This document shows, in pieces, positions 17,736 through 26,311 of a stretch of 64,000 nucleotides of DNA (position 1 is its first letter; each line of letters starts with the position of its first letter). Both the position numbers and the translations under genes were made by a program. Location: assembly GCA_965225715.1 (NCBI GenBank), contig CBDDBK010000004.1, positions 682,001-746,000 on the forward strand, written 5' to 3'. This DNA is from CBDDBK01 sp965225715. GTDB lineage: Bacteria > Bacteroidota > Bacteroidia > Cytophagales > Flammeovirgaceae. The notes under the pieces are model-generated. The model searched no databases. It was not told the origin of the DNA and saw nothing but the letters and a program-made list of their open reading frames with translations.

Positions 17736-19139
17736 TTGAAAAAAAATCAATCAAGCAAAATTATATCAAATATCGAAATTACAGATATTAGTGAGGATGG
17801 TAAAGGCATAGGACGTTTTGATAATAAAGTTATTTTTGTCGATAATGCTATTCCAAAAGATATATTAGATATATTGGTTTATAAGAAAAAATCTAAGTTT
17901 TGGTTAGCAAAAATTCAAACTTATCTTAAACATTCTCCTTATCATGCTAAACCTTTTTGTAGTCACTTTGGTACTTGTGGCGGTTGCAAGTGGCAGCACC
18001 TTGATTATGAAAGGCAATTGTATTATAAACAGCTTGATGTTACCCAAACTTTAAAACGCCTATCCGGTTTATCTTTACCGGAACCACTTCCTATTTTACC
18101 AGCCCCAGAACAAATCTATTACCGTAATAAATTGGAGTTTACTTTTACTAAGAAACGCTGGTTAAGCGCTCAAGAAATTAAAAGTGAACAGAATTTACAA
18201 CGCGAAGGACTTGGGCTTCATTTGCCAAAACGATTTGATAAAGTTTTAGACCTTGATACTTGTTATCTTCAAAGTCCTATTTCAAATACTATTCGTTTGG
18301 CAATAAGAGATTTCTCGATTCAAAATAAGCTACCTTTTTTTGATCTTATCGAACAAAATGGACTCTTAAGGACTTTAACTATACGCATTAATATCCACAA
18401 TAAATTAATGTTAATAGTTCAGTTTTACGAAGATAGTCCTTTGAAAAACAAACTTTTAGATTATATTAAACAAACTTTCAAAGAAGATGTAGTTTCTTTA
18501 TATTATGTTATTAATACTAAGAAAAATGATACTTACGCTGATTTACCTCTAATTTTATATTATGGATCGAGTTATCTTGAAGAGTATATTGAAGATCTAA
18601 AGTTTCATATTGGTCCCAAATCTTTTTTTCAAACAAATAGCCGTCAAACTCAACGTTTATATCAATGTGTACGTGAGTTTGCTAATATTAAACCCCAAGA
18701 TTATATATTAGATCTTTATACAGGTATTGGAACAATTGCTTTATCAGTAGCTAAATTTTGTCGTCAAGTTATTGGAATAGAATATTTACCCAATGCTATT
18801 GAAGATGCAAAAAAAAATGCAATTCTAAATACTATTCACAATGTTAGTTTTTATGCTGGTGATGTAAAAGATGTTTTAAAATTGGAAGAATTTGATAAAT
18901 ATGGTAAACCTGATATTATTATTACCGACCCGCCGCGCGTTGGAATGGATAAGTCGGTAAGTGAACAAATTTTGATTTTAAATCCTCAAAAAATTGTTTA
19001 TGTAAGTTGTAATCCCTCTACTCAAGCCCGAGATTTACTTTTATTATCCAAAAATTATAAAGTCATGATGACACAAGCTATTGATATGTTCCCCCATACC
19101 AAACACATAGAGAATGTGCTTTTATTGGAACGGAAATAG
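17736..19139 (+). CDS. rlmD: 23S rRNA (uracil-C5)-methyltransferase, RlmD/TrmA family
   Basis: A 467-residue SAM-dependent RNA methyltransferase. An N-terminal TRAM domain (residues about 10-65, 'IEITDISEDGKGIGRF') is followed by an iron-sulphur cysteine motif 'CSHFGTCGGCKW' plus a later Cys ('LDTCYLQ'), the central domain, and the Rossmann methyltransferase with 'DLYTGIGTIAL' and the catalytic 'VSCNPSTQARD'. The start appears to be TTG at 17736: no ATG or GTG precedes it in frame, and the first internal Met is far inside the protein. Which uridine is methylated (the RlmD site or another) cannot be told from sequence alone. Confidence 0.9.
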   Translation: MKKNQSSKIISNIEITDISEDGKGIGRFDNKVIFVDNAIPKDILDILVYKKKSKFWLAKIQTYLKHSPYHAKPFCSHFGTCGGCKWQHLDYERQLYYKQLDVTQTLKRLSGLSLPEPLPILPAPEQIYYRNKLEFTFTKKRWLSAQEIKSEQNLQREGLGLHLPKRFDKVLDLDTCYLQSPISNTIRLAIRDFSIQNKLPFFDLIEQNGLLRTLTIRINIHNKLMLIVQFYEDSPLKNKLLDYIKQTFKEDVVSLYYVINTKKNDTYADLPLILYYGSSYLEEYIEDLKFHIGPKSFFQTNSRQTQRLYQCVREFANIKPQDYILDLYTGIGTIALSVAKFCRQVIGIEYLPNAIEDAKKNAILNTIHNVSFYAGDVKDVLKLEEFDKYGKPDIIITDPPRVGMDKSVSEQILILNPQKIVYVSCNPSTQARDLLLLSKNYKVMMTQAIDMFPHTKHIENVLLLERK

Positions 19140-19167
19140 TAATACTATAGTTTATTTTAATACCTGT

Positions 19168-19755
19168 TTAATAATACGTTCGAATGAATAAGTAAACAGT
19201 AACACCAGAAATAGCAACGTATAGCCAAATTGGAAAAGTCCATCTAACTATTTGTTTGTGCAATTTTCTTTGAAGGGTATAACCCAAATAAAAAGAATAT
19301 AAAACCATGGGTATAATAATTATAGAGCAAAGTATATGAGTTATAAGAATAAATAAATAAATACCTCTAATATATGAAGATAGTAAAGCTTTTTCATCAA
19401 AACTTAAAATCCCATTTTTATCAATATCTCCAAAAATAACATGTTGGGCACCACTATGATAAATAATATAACTTATTAAGAATAAGGTCGATAAAATAAA
19501 TGTTGCATTCATGAAGCGCTTATGATTTTTAATTTGCCTTTTTTTTATGGATCTAAAAGCTAAAAGGAGCGTTAGTACACACATACTATTTAAGAACGCA
19601 TTGAAATGAGGCAATAGGGTATAATCAAAATTTGTCACTAAAAACTTTAAGGTATTATAAGGTGAAAAAATAAATACAATTATCAATAAAACAAGTCCAG
19701 ATAAAATACCTATTTGTTGCCTTGCTATTCTATTTTTTTTATAAACTTTATTCAT
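19168..19755 (-). CDS. DUF420 membrane protein with an EF-hand-like loop
   Basis: A 195-residue protein with five hydrophobic segments and the conserved histidines of DUF420 ('LPHFNAFLN', 'IKNHKRFMNAT', 'YIIYHSG', 'LITHILCS'). DUF420 includes CtaM/YozB, needed for caa3-type heme-copper oxidase assembly in Bacillus, so a role in oxidase biogenesis is likely; ctaA is in the same window. Unusually, the loop between the third and fourth segments contains DIDKNGILSFDE (residues 110-121), a textbook calcium-binding EF-hand loop. The topology side of this loop is uncertain. Confidence 0.85.
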   Translation of the reverse strand: MNKVYKKNRIARQQIGILSGLVLLIIVFIFSPYNTLKFLVTNFDYTLLPHFNAFLNSMCVLTLLLAFRSIKKRQIKNHKRFMNATFILSTLFLISYIIYHSGAQHVIFGDIDKNGILSFDEKALLSSYIRGIYLFILITHILCSIIIIPMVLYSFYLGYTLQRKLHKQIVRWTFPIWLYVAISGVTVYLFIRTYY

Positions 19756-19863
19756 AATAATGAGGAGTTAGGAATTAAGAAAATTAAGATATTGAAAACC
19801 AATTTAAATATTTTATAACTATAAAATGCTATACCCAATTGATTTAAGTTTGCAAAAGTATTT

Positions 19864-19893
19864 TTGATAACTGGTTTTATATGTATATATTTG
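19864..19893 (+). promoter_or_regulatory. candidate Bacteroidota-type promoter
   Basis: TTG at 19864-19866 and TATATTTG at 19886-19893 are 19 bp apart, matching the Bacteroidota -33/-7 consensus (TTG, N19, TAnnTTTG). It points toward the metallophosphoesterase gene 170 bp downstream. It is a sequence match only. Confidence 0.5.
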
Positions 19894-20062
19894 TGATATG
19901 ACTATTTATTGGCTTTATGCTATAGTTATATAGGGAAGGTTTATTTTTATTATCAATGAGTTACACCGCTTAAAAATACTTTTTCAAATAAAGTGACATA
20001 TATACAATAGCCAAAAAACGTATTTCTACTCATCTTAATCAAATTCAATTTATTAAATCTTA

Positions 20063-21298
20063 ATGGGACGACTATCTTTCTTCATTATATTCATAAGTGT
20101 TTTAGTATTAATAGATTTATATGTTTTTCAAGCTGTCAAAACAGTTACTACTCAAAAATGGATTCGTATAAGTTATTGGTGTATAACAGCATTAACGTTG
20201 CTTTCTTTTTTGAGCTTTAGATTTATTAATAGTAAAATTTTATTTATAACTTTTATATGTTTATTTATAGCAACTTATTTTTCAAAGATAATTATTCTAT
20301 TATTTCTTTTTATAGATGATATATGGCGTTTTATAAAATGGGGAATTGATACAACTAAAGATTTAATTTCAAAATCTGATAATCCTGAAAACAAACGTTT
20401 TACATTATCGCGTTCTGACTTTCTAGTCAAATTGGGTTTAGGCTTATCGGTTGTGCCGCCTTTAGCGATGACTTGGGGAATTATCAGCGGAGCTCATGAT
20501 TATAGAATTAGACGTAAAATAGTATACTCTAGTAATTTACCTTCTTCTTTTGATGGGTTAAAAATTTTACAACTTTCCGATATCCATTCTGGTAGTTTTT
20601 GGAACAAAACAGCTGTAAAAGGTGGGGTAGAAATGGCACTTTCTGAAAAACCAGATGTTTTTTTCTTTACAGGTGATTTAGTTAATAATGAGGCAACAGA
20701 AATGAAAAATTATTTTGATATTTTTAAAACTGTTGATGCGCCTTTGGGCTGTTATTCTATTTTAGGAAACCACGATTATGGCGATTACATTACCTGGAAA
20801 AGCGAGTTAGAAAAAAAGAAAAATTTAGATATGTTAAAACAAATTCATCACGACTTGGGCTGGCAATTGCTTTTAAATGAAAATAAAAAACTAACTGTAG
20901 AAGGCGAATCTATCGGGATATTAGGTATAGAAAATTGGGGTGCAGGTAATTTTTCAAAACATGGAGATATGGAAAAAACTGCTGAAAACACCAAAAATTT
21001 ACCTTTTAAAATTTTATTATCTCATGACCCAAGTCACTGGCAAACAAAAATTATCACTGATAAAAAATACCAAGATATTGATCTTACCTTATCTGGACAT
21101 ACACACGGAATGCAGTTTGGAGTTAAAATTGGCAACTTTCAATGGAGCCCTGTACAATACCGTTATAAATATTGGGCTGGCTTGTATCAAGAAAAACAAC
21201 AATATCTATACGTCAACAGAGGATTTGGTTATATAGGCTATCCAGGTAGAATAGGTATGCCACCTGAAATTACCATTATAGAATTAAAAAAATCTTGA
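20063..21298 (+). CDS. membrane-anchored metallophosphoesterase
   Basis: 411 residues: three or four N-terminal hydrophobic segments (about 1-100), a linker, then a calcineurin-like phosphoesterase domain with all the metal motifs: 'LSDIHSG' (DxH), 'FTGDLVN' (GD), 'LGNHDYGD' (GNHD), 'LLSHDPSHW' and 'LSGHTHGMQFG' (GHxH). The arrangement resembles YaeI/LpxG-type enzymes that act on phospholipid or UDP-lipid substrates, but the substrate cannot be assigned. It is a monocistronic unit divergent from the DUF420 gene across 307 bp. Confidence 0.9.
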   Translation: MGRLSFFIIFISVLVLIDLYVFQAVKTVTTQKWIRISYWCITALTLLSFLSFRFINSKILFITFICLFIATYFSKIIILLFLFIDDIWRFIKWGIDTTKDLISKSDNPENKRFTLSRSDFLVKLGLGLSVVPPLAMTWGIISGAHDYRIRRKIVYSSNLPSSFDGLKILQLSDIHSGSFWNKTAVKGGVEMALSEKPDVFFFTGDLVNNEATEMKNYFDIFKTVDAPLGCYSILGNHDYGDYITWKSELEKKKNLDMLKQIHHDLGWQLLLNENKKLTVEGESIGILGIENWGAGNFSKHGDMEKTAENTKNLPFKILLSHDPSHWQTKIITDKKYQDIDLTLSGHTHGMQFGVKIGNFQWSPVQYRYKYWAGLYQEKQQYLYVNRGFGYIGYPGRIGMPPEITIIELKKS

Positions 21299-21845
21299 TA
21301 TTATCAATAAAAATAAAACACTATCCCATAAACAAGTAAATTCCATTTTTTTGTTGCCTCCCTTAAGGCCAAATATACCGATTTTTTTACAGCATAATCG
21401 ATTGGAAAAGATAATATTATAGATATTTTTATCCTTAGTAAATGCCTTTTTATCTTTCCACACCAGATATTTACAGGCATTTCTAATACCTTTTTAACTA
21501 AATTATTTCATATTTGTGTTTCTGTTTTCATAATGCAAAATTATTTATTTTCTTCTTCATAATCAGTTTTTTCAGATGTTGTTACGGATGTATCAACAAC
21601 TTCAGAACTATTACATTCAGGTTGATTTGAGCAAGAACTCAAAGAAAAAACATTTGCTACTGCTATTAATTAATTTTTTCATATTTTCTATTTGTTTTTA
21701 ATTACCGATAACGTGTTTGTACAAGAATAGTAGCGAATTTTGAAACACTACCTTATACTTAGGTATAGACCTTTTTTTATTTATGTACCTTCTTTTAAAC
21801 TATTAAACTGCTATTGTTTTTAAGAATTGTTAGCAAAGGCTATTT
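21299..21845. other. gene-poor stretch at the border of the cassette-like region
   Basis: Apart from the broken lipoprotein gene at 21541-21682, no gene is supported. On the minus strand, 21705-21840 carries GCTAACAATTCTTAAAAACA then ATAGC at one end and GCTACTATTCTTG ... CGTTATCGG at the other. This is the same pair of ends seen in the other intercistronic regions of the array, so it is a likely array boundary. Confidence 0.5.
21541..21682 (-). pseudogene. small lipoprotein gene with a disrupted start
   Basis: Minus-strand translation gives 'ANVFSLSSCSNQPECNSSEV' then 'VDTSVTTSEKTDYEEENK' and a stop: a lipobox (LSSC) and an acidic, Thr/Ser-rich tail, typical of short Bacteroidota lipoproteins. 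The ATG at 21682 (MKKLI...) is in a different frame; two missing bases near 21668 would restore MKKL-x-LIAVANVF. Either the gene is frameshifted or it uses a non-standard start. Too short for a family assignment. Confidence 0.55.
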
Positions 21846-23618
21846 TTAGTTAGCAAGCATTTTCTTCTTTCCTTTTCCATAATAAATGGTGTTACAATCA
21901 TTAGATGTCGTGATGATTATCAAATTATTATCAAGTTTACCACCCCAACTTGTTGTATCAACAACAAAAGCGTACTTATTGCTCGAAATTTTATACAAAA
22001 TACCACTTGTTTTTATTCCTCCAGTAATTGTAGATTTCCATTCACTACGTCCTATGGTAGTAAATGATTCTGTTCCATCACTGCTTCTCCAAACATCACG
22101 TTTGTTTTTTAAACAATTAGCTCCATTTGAATTCTTTAACTTGTAAGGAATTTTGTCTCCGCCTATATATAATTTTTTGCCATCGCTACTTAATCTTGCT
22201 TTGAATGCTGGTAGTTTAATGCCTGTTTTAGTATCTTTTAGTTCTATCGTATAAGTATTGTCAGAATTTTTTAGGAATGAACCGCCGTATTTACTTTGGT
22301 TAATTTCTCTGGTAAGCCATAGTGAACTGGTAAAATAATAGATATCAAATTTGCCTTGTTCATTTATTTTGAAATACCTATTGCCTCTCAAAAGACCTCC
22401 CTTTTCACTTTGCTCTTTTTCTAAAAGAGCAGATTGTTGTTTTCTAATCCCTTTAAGCTCTTGATCTTTAATACCATAATGATTGTTTACAATATTATCA
22501 TATAAAATATACTTGGGATATTTTTTCAAAGTTTCATCATACTTAAAACCGCCTCCTACTCTGCCATTTAATAGACTAATATATTCCTCGATTAGGTCTT
22601 TAAGTTTGTCTTCGTTATTTTCGTCATTTTTAAAGTCTTCTTTGGAAGGAACATTACTGCCGCATACTGCTAAAAAATTCTCCAATGCAAATGCATTATC
22701 TAAACTTCCATACCACAGCCTTAAGATTCTTTGCTTTGCAAAATACCATCTTGCTTTATATGTATTGCTTAAACGAAAATAGCCATATCCGTTCAACGTT
22801 TTTACTCGATTCTCGAGTTTTTCGCTTATTTTTGGAAAAATAAATGTGTAACCATCACTGCTTGGTTTTCGCCATTCTATTATTTCTACTAGTCCCTCTT
22901 CTATTAGCTTTTTTTTAAGCATTTCATTTTCTTCAAAAGTATTCTTCTTTGTAGAATATTTTGGATATATAAGCAGGTTATCAAGCGAATTAAAATATGG
23001 ACTGATTTTTTCTAAGATGAACTCTTCTTCTCCTAATAATTCCTTACATTTTTTTTTCAGAGTGTTATAAATATCAACTTTATAATCATAATCATGATAG
23101 AATTTTGCTAACAGCGTTCCTAATTGCTTTCTTTTTTCTATTAATTTAGTATAAACAATTTCTTGTTCAGCTTTTTTCTTAATACCAGCCTCTTTCAGTC
23201 TTGTAGATTCATAACTTTTAAATGATTTAAAATCTTGAACATACGGGCCACTTTCATAGTTGCCAATAAATCTACCGATATAATAGCGTTTTAAAGAATA
23301 ATCACCAACAGATATGTAGTCCGCAAAATTAATTTGGTAAGGGTTATTTTCAGCTTTAGACTCTTGTCCATTAACTAAAACTTCGCTATTATCACCCTCT
23401 TTCAAAATCTCAAAACAAGTCTCGCAATCACTTGCTGCTCTTCGTAAAGACTCAAAAATGAGTTCATCGGTAATTTCAGGTTTTGTATAAGGTGATTCGG
23501 CTTGTATTTCTTTTATTAATGGCTTCAAAAAATATTCACTGGTAATATCTTTTTTTTGCCCAAATAAATTGCCCACTGATAAAAGAGTTAGAAGTATAAA
23601 TAAGATTACATTTCTCAT
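21846..23618 (-). CDS. secreted protein of unknown function, paralog A
   Basis: 590 residues beginning with a signal peptide (MRNVILFILLTLLSVGNLFG, then QKKD). I recognise no known domain. Residues 20-215 and the C-terminal 190 residues ('GGLLRGNRYFKINEQGKFD' to the final 'YYGKGKKKMLAN') closely match the paralog at 27287-29071, while the middle (about 215-390) diverges. A conserved pair 'SDCETCFEIL' could form a disulfide. The C-terminal part is rich in beta-strand and Ser/Gly-Asn turns ('FKARLSSDGKKLYIGGDKIP'), resembling lipocalin-like or META-like barrels only in general character. It is the first intact gene of the minus-strand cassette-like series. Confidence 0.75.
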   Translation of the reverse strand: MRNVILFILLTLLSVGNLFGQKKDITSEYFLKPLIKEIQAESPYTKPEITDELIFESLRRAASDCETCFEILKEGDNSEVLVNGQESKAENNPYQINFADYISVGDYSLKRYYIGRFIGNYESGPYVQDFKSFKSYESTRLKEAGIKKKAEQEIVYTKLIEKRKQLGTLLAKFYHDYDYKVDIYNTLKKKCKELLGEEEFILEKISPYFNSLDNLLIYPKYSTKKNTFEENEMLKKKLIEEGLVEIIEWRKPSSDGYTFIFPKISEKLENRVKTLNGYGYFRLSNTYKARWYFAKQRILRLWYGSLDNAFALENFLAVCGSNVPSKEDFKNDENNEDKLKDLIEEYISLLNGRVGGGFKYDETLKKYPKYILYDNIVNNHYGIKDQELKGIRKQQSALLEKEQSEKGGLLRGNRYFKINEQGKFDIYYFTSSLWLTREINQSKYGGSFLKNSDNTYTIELKDTKTGIKLPAFKARLSSDGKKLYIGGDKIPYKLKNSNGANCLKNKRDVWRSSDGTESFTTIGRSEWKSTITGGIKTSGILYKISSNKYAFVVDTTSWGGKLDNNLIIITTSNDCNTIYYGKGKKKMLAN

Positions 23619-23694
23619 AATTAATAGTTTATATGTTAAGAGGTTGTACTTGAAAATGATTTAAGTTTTAATTTTGAAAACGAAAACTTATGCA

Positions 23695-23755
23695 CGCCAA
23701 CGGTCTCGGCTATGGTGCGTATCCCGAAGGGTATGCACTATAGGTTTTGTTGGCG
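23695..23755 (-). repeat. attC-like imperfect hairpin between cassettes
   Basis: The outer arms CGCCAAC (23695-23701) and GTTGGCG (23749-23755) are perfectly complementary. Inside, CTATGGTGC (23710-23718) pairs with GCACTATAG (23735-23743), and the pairing continues to a CCC-GAA-GGG tip with one bulged base. The unpaired spacers are 8 and 5 nt, giving the asymmetric bulged fold typical of integron attC sites. It lies between paralog A and dinD. The consensus is not the classical GTTRRRY, so the assignment is tentative. Confidence 0.55.
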
Positions 23756-23814
23756 GTAGTTATTTTTTCTTTTTTTCTTCAATTTTCTTAGGCTTCTTTT
23801 CTTTTTCAATTTGT

Positions 23815-23911
23815 TTATAGCAAAGCTATTTTATTTTGAGAAACGTTCTATTTCAAAATGAATGAATTAGAAGCCTAAAAAATCTTTTTTTTAAGTAATT
23901 TGAGTATGATA
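23815..23911 (-). repeat. interspersed 95-bp-type repeat overlapping the dinD 3' end
   Basis: TTATAGCAAAGCTATTTTAT, then GAGAAACGTT ... AATGAATTAG, AAAAAATCTTTTTTTTAAG and TGAGTAT: an almost complete copy, reversed. Its distal block covers the last codons and the stop of dinD. Confidence 0.7.
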
Positions 23912-24684
23912 CTCCTTTCACTAGGTAAATTTTCTGGCATTTCTCCACCAAGTTCTTGTATTGTTTGCCTTACTTTTTTGCCTACTTCGTAATGAGTTTC
24001 ATTTGCAGCTGTTTTCCCTTTAATATTTTCTCTTCTTAGTTTTTCTTCAGTTTGTGTTGCTCGGAATAGATTAGCAGCTAACTCAGTACTACCCATGTGG
24101 TCAAGAATGCTTTCAGTTTTCTTTAGTCCTTTTTTCTTTTGAATTTCTTTAGCAACTAGTCCATTATACAATCCCATATAACCATGATTTTGGAAAACAG
24201 CATATTCCCATGGTTTTATAACTCCTGCTTTTTTAGCTGCATCTGCTAATTGTTTGTTGTGTTCTGCCATTTCTTTTCTAAGGAAAAGGCGTTTGTCTTC
24301 TTCTGTATCTAACTGTTCAAATTCATTTTCAATTAATTCTTGTTTCCTTGTTTGAACAGTAAAGTAAGTTTGTCCGAGTGCTATAACTTCTTTTGAAGGG
24401 TCTGCATTTTGAACAATTAGGTAACAAGCATAACGACTTAGTTGACTATCACCAATATTTCTTGTTGCACCTGAGCCGATTTTAACCAATTTCTCCACTT
24501 GGGGAAAATGGTCTTCTGGGTTTTCACCTGAGTTTTCACATGCTGTCTCTGCTTTCTTTAATACATTGAGAAACTTATCCCATTTTAAGTAGTCTAAGAC
24601 AGAGTATAATTCTCTTGCACTCCAATATTCTTGGCCGATTTCATTAAAGTGCTTTATGCTCTCAAATAAGCTGTCTCTATTCAT
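23875..24684 (-). CDS. dinD: DinD-like DNA-damage-inducible protein
   Basis: A 269-residue cytosolic protein matching E. coli DinD in length and blocks: 'EYWSARELYSVLDYLKWDKF', 'SQLSRYACYLIVQNADPSKE' and 'ALGQTYFTVQTRKQEL' (a BRO-N-like antirepressor fold), followed by 'FQNHGYMGLYNGL' and 'HMGSTELAANLFRATQTEEK'. DinD inhibits RecA filament activities in E. coli; the role here is inferred by homology. It is not in a recognisable SOS context but sits as one unit of the cassette-like array. Its final residues (about LKLLKKKIF) are coded by an interspersed repeat, so the native C-terminus may have been replaced. Confidence 0.88.
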   Translation of the reverse strand: MNRDSLFESIKHFNEIGQEYWSARELYSVLDYLKWDKFLNVLKKAETACENSGENPEDHFPQVEKLVKIGSGATRNIGDSQLSRYACYLIVQNADPSKEVIALGQTYFTVQTRKQELIENEFEQLDTEEDKRLFLRKEMAEHNKQLADAAKKAGVIKPWEYAVFQNHGYMGLYNGLVAKEIQKKKGLKKTESILDHMGSTELAANLFRATQTEEKLRRENIKGKTAANETHYEVGKKVRQTIQELGGEMPENLPSERSIILKLLKKKIF

Positions 24685-24784
24685 GTCTTTTTATTTGGTT
24701 TTTGCCTCAGTTCGTTGTTGGCAAACGTATTTTATTCATTTTTTCAATATTTCATCCTCAATTTCTTGCAATCATAATCACCTT
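24685..24784 (-). repeat. cassette junction sequence upstream of dinD
   Basis: On the minus strand GCCAACAACGAACTGAGGCA, then AAAACCAAATAAA, lies just before the dinD start. The nearly identical sequence GCCACAACAAAGAACTGAGG, then CAAAAACCAAATAAA, lies at 29445-29480. These share the GCCAACAA end seen at the other junctions of the array. Confidence 0.5.
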
Positions 24785-25990
24785 TTACTTTTTGTTCACT
24801 GAGTCTCTTAATTGACAAACTATTAACCACCAAATCAGTAAAGGAATAATTAGAAATAATTTACCCCAAAACATTAGATAACCCTTAATAATTACAAATA
24901 CGACTATTGATAGGATTGTTATTACATTAATTATCTTAATTAATTTTTCATCATTTGATCTATTTTGAAGTTTAGAATAAATCGAAGTTAATGGAAAGAT
25001 ATTTATTAAACTGATGAAAAACAACAAAAAAGACGTGTATGTATCACTTTGAATTGTTTCACTTGGATACCCAAAAAAAGAAATGAAAGGAAATATTAAA
25101 ACAGATAATATTACATATTTTTTTCTCTTTTTCTTTTCAATCACAAAATAGTACAACACAGCAATAAAAGGTAAAAAGAAAAATAGTAATGTTATTAAAG
25201 TTTTTTCTATTATGTAAAAACCAAAATATTTATATTGAGACACGAAATCATTTTCTTTTCCCCAAGAATAAAAACCATCAACAAATGCTGACTCTTGAAA
25301 AACATAACCTATTTTACTAAAGTCTAATTCCAATAAATCATATTTTCCCCAATCTTTTTTATCAATAACTCGTAAATTATATTCACTTATTAATTCTATT
25401 CCATCTCTTTTATATATACCATAGTAATTATTGAGAAATGGATTACCTTCAAAAAACAAAACAGATATAATTGCGATTACATAAAATATTTGACTTAATT
25501 TATTTTCTCGTAATATAGATTTTTCTTTTATCTCATAGTTGTAAACAATAGATTCCTTTGCTTGTAAATCATTGTAAAAATATTTTTTACCATCTCTACC
25601 AATTTCGTATCTGCAATTTTTATTGAGTACATCAAAGAAATTGCTAAAAAAAATATTGAAAGATTTAACTAAACCATTTTCATTGTAAAACTGTTTAATT
25701 TTTTTAAACTTAATTCTTATTAACGTAAAAGTGACATTGATAAGAATTACTATTGCAATTAGTATACTTAAACCTGTTAAAAACCCTGTTAACAATTCTA
25801 TAAAACCTAATTCATTATAAGGATTATAACTTGGTAAAAACTGATGGTAAATTATAATATTCTTTAATATCCCACCAAAAGTTAGTTTAAAAAAAAAAAC
25901 AATTAATGTTCTTGATAATACATAATCAATTAAGTCATTATATCTATTTTCTTTATGGTTTAATTTTATTTGTTCGATATCATTTTCCAT
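24785..25990 (-). CDS. polytopic membrane protein of unknown function
   Basis: About 401 residues from the ATG at 25990. An upstream in-frame codon at 26179 would add 63 residues translated from an intercistronic repeat, so I reject it. There are about eight hydrophobic segments: two near residues 28-60 and 80-110, one near 165-185, a pair at 250-290 and a C-terminal group of four. Between them is a soluble stretch with 'EIGRDGKKYFYNDLQAKES', which looks like a small beta-hairpin. No family was recognised. It is the third intact unit of the minus-strand cassette-like array. Confidence 0.7.
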   Translation of the reverse strand: MENDIEQIKLNHKENRYNDLIDYVLSRTLIVFFFKLTFGGILKNIIIYHQFLPSYNPYNELGFIELLTGFLTGLSILIAIVILINVTFTLIRIKFKKIKQFYNENGLVKSFNIFFSNFFDVLNKNCRYEIGRDGKKYFYNDLQAKESIVYNYEIKEKSILRENKLSQIFYVIAIISVLFFEGNPFLNNYYGIYKRDGIELISEYNLRVIDKKDWGKYDLLELDFSKIGYVFQESAFVDGFYSWGKENDFVSQYKYFGFYIIEKTLITLLFFFLPFIAVLYYFVIEKKKRKKYVILSVLIFPFISFFGYPSETIQSDTYTSFLLFFISLINIFPLTSIYSKLQNRSNDEKLIKIINVITILSIVVFVIIKGYLMFWGKLFLIIPLLIWWLIVCQLRDSVNKK

Positions 25991-26087
25991 AAATATATTC
26001 TTTAAAAGTGCAGTCAATAGAATGTTGCCAAAAAAAATAAATTTTGATAGATTTCGTTCACTCAAATGACACACAACGTGGGCGGCT

Positions 26088-26149
26088 ATGAGTAATTGCG
26101 ATTTTTTAGCAAGCAACTCTGTAAATATGCTAAATTTTATAACCACTAA
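26088..26149 (-). repeat. intercistronic 62-bp repeat, copy 1
   Basis: ATGAGTAATTGCGATTTTTT then AGCAAGCAACTCTGTAAATA and TGCTAAATTTTATAACCACT. It is nearly identical to 27128-27189. It contains the inverted pair TTGC...GCAA and GAGT...ACTC and lies directly before a CGTTGTGTG end, as expected for one arm of a bulged hairpin site. Confidence 0.7.
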
Positions 26150-26154
26150 ACTTT

Positions 26155-26311
26155 CTTTTGAAAACGAAAACTTATGCACGCCAATGGCTAATATAAGAAT
26201 AGTAGCAGACTGCGTGCCACTTTCCTGTCAATAAACACGAAAGTTGAAGCGGGCTACAGCCATTGAACTTACTAGTGTCTCGGCTATTATTTTTATGTAT
26301 TGTTGGCATTG
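26155..26311 (-). repeat. composite attC-like junction
   Basis: On the minus strand GCCAACAATACATAAAAATA then ATAGCCGAGAC opens the region, and CTGCTACTATTCTTATATTA then GCCATTGGCGTGCATAAG closes it. The closing part, with GTTTTCGTTTTCAAAA after it, is shared with the junction at 23660-23701. The opening part matches the one at 21820-21840. It is probably a composite of two sites. Confidence 0.45.

Noticed and set aside
25991..26179. 63-residue N-terminal extension of the membrane protein
   Set aside because: It is translated from the intercistronic 62-bp repeat and junction sequence, which also occurs at 27128 without coding.
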